From contig CAZFPQ010000031.1 of assembly GCA_964521065.1 (NCBI GenBank), positions 1 through 38,441 of the forward strand: 38,441 nucleotides of DNA, written 5' to 3'. The notes beneath the pieces were generated by a model that had not been told where the DNA came from, did no database searches, and saw only the letters and a program-made list of their open reading frames with translations. Below, in pieces: positions 31,184-38,441 of the stretch. The position numbers and the translations under genes are program-made. How positions within the stretch are numbered: position 1 is the stretch's first letter; each line of letters opens with the position of its first letter. This DNA is from CAYVAP01 sp964521065. GTDB lineage: Bacteria > Bacteroidota > Bacteroidia > J057.

Positions 31184-32143
31184 CTATTCCCTTATGTAAG
31201 CCGACTTTCGCTCCTTGATCATCGTTTTAAGGAGATTGGCTGACACATATTTCTGGTCCTCTAAAATCACTTCTTTAATCGCATTATCACAGGCTTGGGT
31301 AATCTCTGCATGACTCAAAGATTCAGCCTCCTTAATAACGCTATTTAAAGATAGTTTTTTTGACTGGAATTGTCCTAAGCGGTTAGTAATCAAATGTCTA
31401 ATTTGATCTTCTGAAGGAAGAGAATAGTGTAGTACATCATCAAATCGCCGAAACAAGGCCTGATCAAGTATCATTAAGTTATTCGTAGCGGCAATTATCA
31501 AGCTATCTGAAGAATCTTGTTCAATAAATTGTAAAAAAGCATTGAGGACTCGCCGCATTTCCCCGACTTCGTTGTCACGTCCCCTTTCGGCGCCAATAGC
31601 ATCGAACTCATCAAAGAGGTATACCCCTCGCTCTTCCTCTATTGCTTCAAAAATCTGTCTCAACTTAGCGCTAGTCTCTCCCATGTACTTAGTCACCAGC
31701 TTGTCCATGAGGATCGTATATAACGGAAGATTGAGTTCGCCACCCAACACAGTAGCGGTCATTGTTTTCCCGGTACCTGGAGGACCTGCCAGTAGAATTT
31801 TTCTTCTATGATTCTGCCCAAATTTACTTAGTTTTTCTCGTTGATAATATTCGCGCAATATTCGCTCTATGCGTTTTTTCATCTCATCTGAAAGAATCAA
31901 ATCACTTAGTCTTTCGTGAGGCTCAGAAGAGATGATAAGGTCATCAAGGTCTTTCCTAAAATGAAACACCTTAACCCTTGAAGACTTGTTCTTATCGACT
32001 AATGATCGAATTTCATGAGCTAGCGAACTATGGCCTAAACGAGCTTCATGAGCGGCAAGCTGAAGGGCCACTGTAGTAAATAGCTCTTTATCCTCATCAA
32101 AATGAGATCGAATTAAAGATTTGAGCTGTTCAGCAGTGGCCAT
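31184..32143 (-). CDS. AAA+ ATPase, partner of the S8 peptidase
   Basis: About 319 residues from ATG 32143 (MATAEQLKSLIRSHF); the longer frame starting at 32179 is less likely. The N-terminal part of about 85 residues is helical. The AAA+ core has Walker A LLAGPPGTGKT (Lys126), Walker B VYLFDEFDAIG (Asp178, Glu179), a sensor IIAATNN, and arginine finger candidate FRRFDD. A C-terminal lid follows. It belongs with the FtsH/CDC48-like branch. It lies directly upstream of the subtilase gene and is surely co-transcribed. It may unfold or recruit targets for the peptidase, or switch it on. The pairing is seen; the mechanism is inference. Confidence 0.88.
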   Translation of the reverse strand: MATAEQLKSLIRSHFDEDKELFTTVALQLAAHEARLGHSSLAHEIRSLVDKNKSSRVKVFHFRKDLDDLIISSEPHERLSDLILSDEMKKRIERILREYYQREKLSKFGQNHRRKILLAGPPGTGKTMTATVLGGELNLPLYTILMDKLVTKYMGETSAKLRQIFEAIEEERGVYLFDEFDAIGAERGRDNEVGEMRRVLNAFLQFIEQDSSDSLIIAATNNLMILDQALFRRFDDVLHYSLPSEDQIRHLITNRLGQFQSKKLSLNSVIKEAESLSHAEITQACDNAIKEVILEDQKYVSANLLKTMIKERKSAYIRE

Positions 32144-32489
32144 AAACTGTCTTGTTGCATCTTTAAAACAATTATACAAATAATACTAAAGCCTTGATAC
32201 ATCTTCCCAAACAATAATAGATGTATGTTGCACATATTACTAATAATTGTAAATTTTTTTACGTTGAAAATTATATATTCTAGGCACTATCTTAATTGTG
32301 GGGCACTCAAAATGCATGAGTCGGAGATAGTCAGATATGGCCTTAAGCTACTTATTGATTCTCAACTGGCATATACTAATTATTTTAGTGTAATTATATT
32401 TATGTTAGTACGGGTTCCATGCGAACGTTTATCCCTAAAAAATATTCATACCAAAATTAGCATACTCGGGTATTTCAAATAATGCGGCT
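32144..32489. other. AT-rich intergenic region
   Basis: About 346 bases between the divergent AAA+ operon and the gene at 32490. It is strongly AT-rich. An 85-codon + strand ORF at 32225 has no start signal or recognisable fold and is not called. The promoters of both flanking genes must lie here; I see no clear dyad. Confidence 0.4.
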
Positions 32490-33203
32490 ATGGAAATGAT
32501 TCTTACTCCACGTGAATATTCGTTACTAAGATCATTTGGCGAGGCAGCAATTCGCTGTAAAGAGGAGAGTAAAAAACAACTGCCAGATGCAGTAAAATCA
32601 CTCGACAAGGACATCGCTAAATACACCGCAATTCTTAATGTGATAGCTCCCGATATACCGCTATCCTTAATCAGTTGGCGGAAACGCCAATGGTTAGAGG
32701 TATGGGTTATAAGAGAAGAGAAAAGAATTAGAGAAGGGTACGACCATCAACATGATGATAGTATCATGCATTGGCTCACCCTTGGGAAAGACGAAGCCAA
32801 CTATTACCACTATCGCGATGAGCTGACGCAGCTGAAGGTAAAGCTTTACCCTAAACGCAATAAAAAACCACGCTACTATGCGGATGAATTTTTAAAGATT
32901 GCCAGACTTAAAGAAGCTCCTGAGCTTCTTCTCTATGGGGTAGATTCACAAAACATCTATAAACTCACTTTTCTCTGTCGCAATAACGTTGACTGCAACA
33001 TCGAATTACAACTGGATCCTCCCACAATGAAATCTCTAGAGTTTTGTAAACATCGAAAAAAATGGATTCAGCAGGAGCAAGATCATTTTGGAGGGTATTT
33101 AGCAAATCGGCAGGAAGCAACCCGGTTGCTACAAGAGACAAAAAAGCAAATTATGAAGCGTTATCACGAAGCCTTCAGCATCGTATTTGCCCTTCTTGCT
33201 TAA
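32490..33203 (+). CDS. Unknown helical protein paired with an HNH protein
   Basis: A 237-residue protein, mostly helical and strongly basic, with several Tyr/His-rich spots (EANYYHYRDEL) and a coiled-coil-like C-terminus (NRQEATRLLQETKKQIMKRY). No motif of a known enzyme is visible. ATG 32490 lies just after an AT-rich region without a Shine-Dalgarno site. It precedes the HNH protein by 29 bases on the same strand, so the two are probably one transcript. A role in a two-gene restriction or conflict module is possible but not shown. Confidence 0.5.
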   Translation: MEMILTPREYSLLRSFGEAAIRCKEESKKQLPDAVKSLDKDIAKYTAILNVIAPDIPLSLISWRKRQWLEVWVIREEKRIREGYDHQHDDSIMHWLTLGKDEANYYHYRDELTQLKVKLYPKRNKKPRYYADEFLKIARLKEAPELLLYGVDSQNIYKLTFLCRNNVDCNIELQLDPPTMKSLEFCKHRKKWIQQEQDHFGGYLANRQEATRLLQETKKQIMKRYHEAFSIVFALLA

Positions 33204-33232
33204 TTCCTTCTCAGCTTTTCACCTAGAATTAC

Positions 33233-34000
33233 ATGAATAAGCGAAAAAATATTCCAGCGCCGCTTAAAAAGGAGTTACAACAAGAAATTGGTTCAACATG
33301 TCCATTTTGCAGTAATCGGGATGTCGCGGGTTTTGAGATTCATCACATTGATGAGAATCCCGCCAATAACGATCCTACAAACCTACTTATGCTTTGTGGG
33401 ACATGCCATAACTTAGTGACCCAGGGCAGAATCACACGAGTAGAGGTTGAGAAAGTAAAGAAGAATCTTGTCTTTACAAGACACGGAATCGAGTTTTCCT
33501 TAGTAACTATCGAAGAAGATAAATGTGCTTGGAGGAAGGATCCGGATCATTATGCGTTTTATGCGGTGGATACCGTAAAAAATGGTCAATCCTGTTTCCC
33601 AATTCTGACCTGGTCCGTGATAAACCACCTCCCTAAGACAGTCATTCTTCATGACATTCGTTATCAGGCCATGGAATATTTTAGCGGGCTACATGGTACT
33701 CCTAAAGCTTCAGTACTTTCTCCACTCATTTCCTATAAAATTCCTATTAAAAGAGATGAGCAAGAGCATCACGTTGGATTGAATCGACCGATTCAAATTC
33801 CGACCAATGGGGCATTCCAATTCAGTACAGAATTATACAGACCTGGGGAAGGCAAGAAGCACTACTCATTTTGGCCAAGGGAGCAATGCCACATTGATTT
33901 TAAGTTTGGTTTCTCAGGAAATATCTGGCTTCAAGCACCGCGTATCTTCTTCAATCGTAAGCATGAAGAAGACTCATTGGAAATTGTAGGTTTAAGTTAA
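33233..34000 (+). CDS. HNH nuclease-domain protein
   Basis: A 255-residue protein. The N-terminal 60 residues form an HNH/McrA-type domain with CPFC (Cys23, Cys26), FEIHHIDEN (His37, His38, Asp40), Asn50 and LCGTCH (Cys55, Cys58, His59): structural zinc plus the beta-beta-alpha metal core, all intact. The remaining 195 residues are beta-rich and unrecognised and may recognise a target. HNH proteins with such tails occur in restriction, phage-defence and homing contexts. It follows the unknown protein at 32490 and is convergent with the HTH gene. Confidence 0.78.
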   Translation: MNKRKNIPAPLKKELQQEIGSTCPFCSNRDVAGFEIHHIDENPANNDPTNLLMLCGTCHNLVTQGRITRVEVEKVKKNLVFTRHGIEFSLVTIEEDKCAWRKDPDHYAFYAVDTVKNGQSCFPILTWSVINHLPKTVILHDIRYQAMEYFSGLHGTPKASVLSPLISYKIPIKRDEQEHHVGLNRPIQIPTNGAFQFSTELYRPGEGKKHYSFWPREQCHIDFKFGFSGNIWLQAPRIFFNRKHEEDSLEIVGLS

Positions 34001-34024
34001 AGATAACTGTGGCTCCACACCCGA

Positions 34025-34261
34025 TCAACCCACCTCAAATTCAAATAAAGTCGGCACCGAAACCCCAAGTGCTGTCGCGATGGCGTAGGCATTCCCGACA
34101 GATGTGTTGACTTTCCCAGCCTCAATCCGCTGAATCTGGCGAGTGTCCATATCCGTGCTGGATGCAAGATCCAGCTGGGTCATTTTCTCACGATTTCGGA
34201 GGTCCTTGATGCGCTGACCAAAGGCCTGTAAGAAAGGCTTGATGTCATCCTCTGACCTCAT
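34025..34261 (-). CDS. XRE-family helix-turn-helix regulator
   Basis: 78 residues from ATG 34261 (MRSEDDIKPFLQAF); the frame is open to 34399 but that would cross the divergent promoter and operator. The XRE fold is clear: QRIKDLRNREKMTQLDLASS, DMDTRQIQRIEAGKV, then YAIATALGVSVPTLFEFE. It should bind DNA as a dimer. The perfect 8-bp dyad at 34295-34314 lies 33 bases upstream of its start and overlaps the -33 box of the divergent promoter, so it probably represses its neighbour and perhaps itself. Confidence 0.85.
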   Translation of the reverse strand: MRSEDDIKPFLQAFGQRIKDLRNREKMTQLDLASSTDMDTRQIQRIEAGKVNTSVGNAYAIATALGVSVPTLFEFEVG

Positions 34262-34294
34262 AGAGGTGAAGATGCTAGATGATGAAAAATTAAT

Positions 34295-34314
34295 ACACGA
34301 CATATTTGTCGTGT
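34295..34314. promoter_or_regulatory. Operator dyad between the XRE gene and its divergent partner
   Basis: ACACGACA-TATT-TGTCGTGT is a perfect 8-bp inverted repeat with a 4-base centre. It includes the -33 TTTG of the promoter for the + strand gene, so bound XRE protein would block it. Confidence 0.75.
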
Positions 34315-34335
34315 TGCCTAGTTTTATTATCTTTA
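34305..34335 (+). promoter_or_regulatory. Bacteroidota-type promoter for the membrane-protein gene
   Basis: TTTG (34305-34308), a 19-base spacer, then TATCTTTA (34328-34335), one base off TAnnTTTG. This is the consensus spacing of Bacteroidota sigma-ABfr promoters. It drives the gene at 34402 and is overlapped by the dyad at 34295-34314. Confidence 0.65.
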
Positions 34336-34401
34336 CTTGATGCGATAGATGCCGCACCGTCCTATTAATCGAAGAAGATTTTTGCGTGGAAGGAGGCATT
34401 T

Positions 34402-34947
34402 ATGGAGATACCTGCACTTGGCTTAACGGATCTCTTAGATCTCATCGGGACCCTGGCCACAGTCATTGCTTTAATCTTTGCTACACGATCATTCACCCGC
34501 AATAACCGAATTCAGGAAGCGACTTTTATCAAGGATGTGTTCGAGACGTTCCACCGGGACCGACAGATGATTTTGACCAATCCTTCTATCCTGGAAGTAC
34601 TCGTTAAGCAGCAAAAAAGGTCACCCGAACTGATCATTCAGGACTCCTTAGGGTCTTTTGACATCAATCGGGCATACCTTATTCACTACCTACATCAGCA
34701 AAAATTGCTTCCAGCCAATCGGCGCGACCAGGACATCAAAGACATTGCCTTGCTCTTTACCGATGAGATGGTGCAAAAACGATGGCAAGTGATTCGTTCT
34801 TTTTACCCTCAAGATTTTCAAACATTCATTGATCAGGAGATTCTACCTAAGAAAGAAGTACCTAAAATTCACATCGATGCAACTGCAACCCATTCACACG
34901 ACTCAGAACTGTGCAAGCTCCAGCTGCCCGACCATTTACAAGGATGA
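34402..34947 (+). CDS. Single-helix membrane protein of the XRE module
   Basis: A 181-residue protein with AAGGAGG before ATG 34402. One hydrophobic helix lies near the start (about residues 12-29, LDLIGTLATVIALIFATRSF). The rest is a helical cytoplasmic domain of about 150 residues with charged residues. It looks like a membrane-anchored effector or sensor. It is under the XRE-type operator, and its C-terminal end overlaps the next small gene by 71 bases in another frame. No family is recognised. The regulator-membrane protein-small protein set resembles mini-modules seen in other bacteria, but I cannot name it. Confidence 0.6.
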   Translation: MEIPALGLTDLLDLIGTLATVIALIFATRSFTRNNRIQEATFIKDVFETFHRDRQMILTNPSILEVLVKQQKRSPELIIQDSLGSFDINRAYLIHYLHQQKLLPANRRDQDIKDIALLFTDEMVQKRWQVIRSFYPQDFQTFIDQEILPKKEVPKIHIDATATHSHDSELCKLQLPDHLQG

Positions 34948-35086
34948 GGCTACTGGCCAATATGTCCTGCAAGGCTATAAAGTGAGTGCCCCCGACAAGC
35001 AGGGCATGAAGATACCTGAAGGCGAAGACGCTATCATTCTCCCTGCTGAATTTTTGGAAGCATTTATCCGTAAGCAGCAGGACTAG
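34877..35086 (+). CDS. Small protein with CPTIY motif, last gene of the XRE module
   Basis: From ATG 34877 it encodes 69 residues. Recognisable stretches are CPTIYKDEATGQYVLQGYKV and MKIPEGEDAIILPAEFLEAF, a pattern I have seen in small proteins that follow HTH genes in actinobacteria and others (unnamed to me). The frame extends upstream to 34829 but an overlap with the membrane gene is needed in any case. Two strands and a C-terminal helix are likely. Possibly an effector or antidote in the module; this is inference. Confidence 0.55.
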   Translation: MQLQPIHTTQNCASSSCPTIYKDEATGQYVLQGYKVSAPDKQGMKIPEGEDAIILPAEFLEAFIRKQQD

Positions 35087-35107
35087 TCCTACCATTACCA
35101 AGAATAA

Positions 35108-35144
35108 GGCGCCACCCACTGCAAGAAATTCAGTAGGTGGCGCC
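35108..35144. terminator. Long GC-rich hairpin, probable terminator
   Basis: GGCGCCACC (35108-35116) and GGTGGCGCC (35136-35144) form a perfect outer stem, with inner ACTG/CAGT (35118-35121, 35131-35134). It ends the XRE module. No T-run follows, so it may be partly factor-dependent. Confidence 0.6.
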
Positions 35145-35287
35145 GTTCGGTTAGGCTGTCTCCAATCTTTGGACGGTAAAATCGGTACTTTAAGGAGTGA
35201 CAGAATATACCTTTTCTGAGAGAGGACCTAACAATTTACTATGTACTGGTTGCAGACTCAGGGGAAGGCTATACTAAACAAGTAGGT

Positions 35288-35554
35288 CTAGTAGGTTTTT
35301 GATTGTCTTGACTTTCCTTTTTGTAGAACATGGGAAATAAGGTCATCAAACGCTGCTTCAATTATTGCTTTTGCGTTTTCAGGCGCGTAGCTAATTAATT
35401 TAGCCTTAGCCTCAATAAGCTTTCCACTCTCCATCAACTCGTTAAATTCACTCTGTTGTTCTGAAGAGACTGGTATTGCTCTGTGAATCTCGATAAAGCG
35501 CTCTTCTGAAGAATGATCAACTAAAGTTCCAATATTACTGACTTGTGCTCCCAT
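35288..35554 (-). CDS. Small acidic helical protein, unknown
   Basis: An 88-residue protein, mostly helical, with acidic and hydrophobic stretches (ERFIEIHRAIPVSSEQQSEF, ELMESGKLIEAKAKLISYAP, AIIEAAFDDLISHVL). No family is recognised. ATG 35554 follows an AT-rich region. It stands alone between a terminator and the response-regulator gene, so its context gives no role. Confidence 0.5.
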   Translation of the reverse strand: MGAQVSNIGTLVDHSSEERFIEIHRAIPVSSEQQSEFNELMESGKLIEAKAKLISYAPENAKAIIEAAFDDLISHVLQKGKSRQSKTY

Positions 35555-35745
35555 TTCATTGAAATTTTATATAAATAAATGTATGTATTTTATACAGCAT
35601 ATCACATATTCTAGAAGTAAAAATTGCAAAATTTTACTAAAAAGCTGATTTTAACCTTGACACTTGAAGTATAATTCCCCCAATTTTCGGACCACTGTAG
35701 TCTTCCCTTCAAGCGTACCAGCTAAACTTAGAACTGTGAGGACTG

Positions 35746-35774
35746 ATTTAACACTATGATCCATAGTGTTAAAT
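35746..35774. repeat. Palindrome of the TTAACACT family, copy 3
   Basis: ATTTAACACTATG (35746-35758) and CATAGTGTTAAAT (35762-35774) are a perfect 13-bp inverted repeat around ATC. Its arms are identical over 12 bases to those at 71-99, 35.7 kb away. It touches the stop codon of the response-regulator gene. Could be a terminator, but there is no T-run. Confidence 0.6.
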
Positions 35775-36220
35775 TACCCCTCAACGACATAGGCCGGAAA
35801 GAATTTCTGGAGGATTTGCCAGACTACCTCTTCTTTCAAGGGCTTATTCAAAAACGTTTTGATATCTCCATACTCCTTCGCTTTAGACACATCATCTGGA
35901 TTCAATGACGTCGTAAGCATGACGATGACATTGCCTCCTTTTTGAGCGTCAGGGAGTTTATTGTATTCTTCCAGAAATTCCCAGCCATTCATCCTTGGCA
36001 TATTGATGTCCAGAAAAATCAGCTCTGGTTTCGGGTAGTTGGGTAGAAAGTCTGAATACGGGCTTTCTGAGCATAGATAGGCTAAGGCATCTTCTCCATC
36101 TTGGACTGTAGCAATTTCCTGCGAAATATCCATTCGTTTGAGAAGATGAGAATGAAGATAGTTATCATCGAAGCTATCATCGACCAGTAGAATCCTTGAG
36201 AGTTTGGATATTAATTGCAT
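35774..36220 (-). CDS. Stand-alone response regulator (receiver domain only)
   Basis: 148 residues from ATG 36220; a TTG at 36229 is the only longer start. It has the full receiver set: acidic pair Asp14/Asp15 (LLVDDSF), phospho-acceptor Asp71 (LIFLDINMPRMNGWEF), Thr103/Thr104 (MLTTS) and Lys126 (FLNKPL). There is no output domain, as in Rcp1-type regulators that pass phosphate on. The partner is the kinase directly upstream at 36282-38177, which is broken by a stop codon. A hexamer repeat array sits 14-49 bases before this start. Confidence 0.9.
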   Translation of the reverse strand: MQLISKLSRILLVDDSFDDNYLHSHLLKRMDISQEIATVQDGEDALAYLCSESPYSDFLPNYPKPELIFLDINMPRMNGWEFLEEYNKLPDAQKGGNVIVMLTTSLNPDDVSKAKEYGDIKTFLNKPLKEEVVWQILQKFFPAYVVEG

Positions 36221-36233
36221 AGCGGTCAAGCGA

Positions 36234-36269
36234 ATGAGTATGAGTATGAGTATGAGTATGAGTATGAGT
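36234..36269. repeat. Six tandem ATGAGT hexamers
   Basis: Six perfect copies of ATGAGT (ACTCAT on the coding strand) lie between the kinase end and the response-regulator start. Copy-number slippage would change spacing by six bases without altering any reading frame, and could tune translation of the regulator. Confidence 0.85.
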
Positions 36270-36281
36270 AAGCCTATTTAT

Positions 36282-38177
36282 TTACAAGATAAAGGAAAAG
36301 GTGGATCCTTCTCCAACGACTGAATCAACCCAGATTTTCCCGCCGTATTTATCCACAATTTTCTTGCACATCGCCAGACCAATCCCTGTACCTGCGAATT
36401 CTTCTGAGTTATGGAGTCTTTGAAAGATTTGGAAAATACGCTCTTGATGGTTGGATTTGATCCCGATTCCGTTATCTATCACCGAGAACACCCGCTGGCC
36501 TCCCTCATTTTGAGATTTTACAGAGACTCTAGGAACAGAATCAGGTGACTGATATTTCAGTGCATTTCCAATAAGGTTCTGAAAGAGTTGCCTAGCGTCA
36601 GACTCTGCTGCGTGAATGCTAGGGAGCTTTCCGACCTCAATTTCAGCCCCCGTTTCCGTTATGATTTGGTCGAGATCAGCCAAGACTGTATCTATCAACT
36701 GATTAAGATTTAAATCTTTCTGCTCAACCTCCCTTCCGGTTCTAGAGTAGTCCAGTAGATCTTTTACGAGGGTCTGCATCCGCCTACTAGCGGTAGAAAT
36801 ACGATGAATGATAAATCGGTCGTCATCTGCTCTCTCTTTCTCACTGAGCAGATCTGCATAATTTACAATGGCCCGAAGAGGTTCTTAAAGATCGTGAGAT
36901 GCGATATAAACAAACTGCTCCATCTCCTTATTTAGGAGCCTGAGATTACTTGTTTGTTCCTGGACACGAGTTTCAAGTTTTGAGTTTAACTGAGCCAGCT
37001 CTTCTTGAAATACAATCTCATCGGTAATATCTGCCGTGTACATAATCATTCCCCCGACTTCATTTTCTGCTTGGTACCAGGGGAGTAAGGTATATTTCAG
37101 CCACTGAACACTTCCATCCTGCCGAATAAATTTATCTTTTGGGGCCTCAAATTTATTTCCGGCAAGCACATCTTGGTGGATTTGTAACCACTCCGGCATA
37201 TCCAAGATCTCAGGAAAAATCTCATAATGACTTTTACCAATAATACCTCCTTCACTGATCTCATAATCCTCTATCCACTTCCGGGATGCAGCTAAGTAGC
37301 ACATGTTGTTATCAAACATCGCGACGGCCGCAGGGGCAAGATTAACGAAGCGGTGGAGTTGAGTAAGACTTTCTTTTAGCCTTTTTTCGGTGGCAACGCG
37401 ATCTGAGATATCTCTGGCATCGGGAATGAGAAACTTAACCTTGCCTTTGGCATCGAAAATAGGTGAGATTGAGAAATCGATGATTTGATTTTTCTCGGCT
37501 CCTACGACTTCTACATCGTATCGCACAAACTCTCCTTTGGCGGCTGAAATGAGAGCCTCTCGAACTTGCTTGTTGATCTCGGGAGATTTAGACCACCAAG
37601 GCGCGTCTGCAAAGTGCTTGCCTTTGATATCCTCAAAGGTAAAACCACCAAATGTTAAAGCTGCTTGGTTAGCTTCTAAAAGGATTCCTTCTGCATCAAG
37701 TAAGCCTACAAAGTTAAAGGTGTGATTGAGCATGCTTCGGTAACGAAACTCCTGCTCTTGCAATTCAAATTCTTTTATCTTCCTCTGATGAATATCTTGT
37801 AGTACTCCGTGTATTTTCACCACCTTACCATCTGATATACTAGCTTCTCCAATGGTTCTGATCCATTTCTCTTGGCCCTGGCTAGTAACCAGGACACACT
37901 CGATGTCATAAGGTTCATTCTCTTGGATGGCCCGGTTGACGGCTTGGGTAATGATGGGCTGAAAATCTTCTCTGTAAAAATTAATACCGTCTTCGAGATG
38001 GATTTCCGTCCCAGGGAGGATGTCATGGATAGCGTAAACTTCATCTGACCAGAACACTTCGTTGGTCTTAAGATTGAGCTCCCAGTATCCTGCCTTCGTG
38101 AGTTTAAAGATTCGCTCACGCAGGCTTGGGCCGATGCCGCTTCTATCCTGAACCTGATGAAATTCTTGCTCTATCAT
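36282..38177 (-). pseudogene. Multi-PAS histidine kinase broken by one in-frame stop
   Basis: From ATG 38177 it reads through about three PAS domains (with PAC-like tails such as KVVKIHGVLQDIHQRKIKEF and FLIPDARDISDR), then a helix ending in FVYIASHDL. A TAA follows at 36885-36887, three codons after the phospho-acceptor histidine. In the same frame the rest continues: EPLRAIVNYADLLSEK, then RRMQTLVKDLLDYSRTGREV, and a complete HATPase domain with FQNLIGNALKYQS, VIDNGIGI and GTGIGLAMCKKI. The conserved pattern is SHDLQEPLR, so CAA (Gln) to TAA, one C-to-T change, explains the break. The frame is otherwise open over its full length of about 631 codons. It is either a fresh pseudogene, a sequencing error, or a read-through case. 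Its partner is the response regulator downstream. Confidence 0.85.
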
Positions 38178-38441
38178 AAGTACTTTATTGCCAACCAAGG
38201 ATTTGGGAAATAGTCCTTATAAAAAGGATTAAGTTCTCATTTTATGAAAATAATGTAGAAGTACGTAGTAGATCGCCGTTGATTCTTAACATTGAGCCAA
38301 TTAGCCTTTCTTCTGAAGGAAAAACCAAAGCAAGGTGATTATTTCTGCTAAGCCTCGCTCGGTTAAGGAATGATTTTTGCCATCGTCAATGATATTAATT
38401 CTGAACAAATGTTCAGGTTAATGAAAGGTCCTACCCCAGCT
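38178..38441. other. Region upstream of the kinase
   Basis: 264 bases to the window end with no convincing gene. A kinase promoter is expected here; no clear dyad or consensus box stands out. Confidence 0.3.

Noticed and set aside
32225..32482. 85-codon ORF in the AT-rich gap
   Set aside because: AT-rich chance frame; hydrophobic residues follow from base composition and no start signal is visible.

Overview
This window reads as most of a plasmid, or a plasmid-derived element, from a member of the Bacteroidota in the broad sense. The evidence is: (i) promoters that fit the Bacteroidota pattern TTTG-N19-TAnnTTTG (clearest at 34305-34335; a perfect TAnnTTTG at 18742-18749); (ii) a RepA initiator beside seven 16-bp iterons; (iii) a small ParA with a ribbon-helix-helix partner; (iv) a MobF relaxase-helicase, a coupling ATPase, SSB and a Toprim primase; (v) a giant N6-methylase/SNF2 helicase of the kind carried by conjugative elements. 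Some genes have strong Shine-Dalgarno sites (for example 447, 8592, 14115, 26839-27087, 34402) and others have none, so the gene set looks mixed in origin. Genus-level assignment is not possible from the sequence alone, and circularity cannot be judged. No VirB/Tra secretion channel is present.

Layout: 1-5.0 kb is a left accessory block (VapBC toxin-antitoxin, serine recombinase, a MITE-like repeat, an orphan ECF sigma factor, a small membrane protein, an HTH protein, a zinc-ribbon protein) with inverted repeats and many CCTAGG palindromes. 5.0-13.2 kb is the transfer block, all on +: a repeat-rich intergenic region with an oriT-like hairpin, a coupling ATPase without membrane anchor followed by a multi-spanning membrane protein, small accessory proteins (two of about 26-34 residues), the relaxase, and a P-loop/coiled-coil pair. 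13.3-21 kb is the maintenance block, mostly on -: SSB, DUF6876-like protein, primase, iteron origin, RepA, ParA and RHH partner, a second RHH protein divergent from a four-helix membrane/zinc-finger protein, and a KilA-N protein. Five related palindromes (TGTCA...TTACA) punctuate this block. 21.3-27.4 kb is the methylase-helicase, which contains a 100-N assembly gap and a nested small ORF in another frame.

27.5-35.6 kb looks like a conflict/defence-type accessory island: a Nudix-like protein, an AAA+ ATPase and cytoplasmic subtilase operon, a pair made of an unknown protein and an HNH protein, and a compact regulator/membrane/small-protein module with its own operator. 35.7-38.2 kb holds a response regulator and a multi-PAS histidine kinase that is broken by one in-frame stop just after its phospho-acceptor histidine.

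The best candidates for something undescribed are the AAA+/subtilase/Nudix-like/HNH island, the palindrome system around rep-par-kilA, the nested gene inside the methylase-helicase, and the RHH-controlled membrane zinc-finger gene with its long structured leader. All functions are read from motifs by eye; no database search was run.
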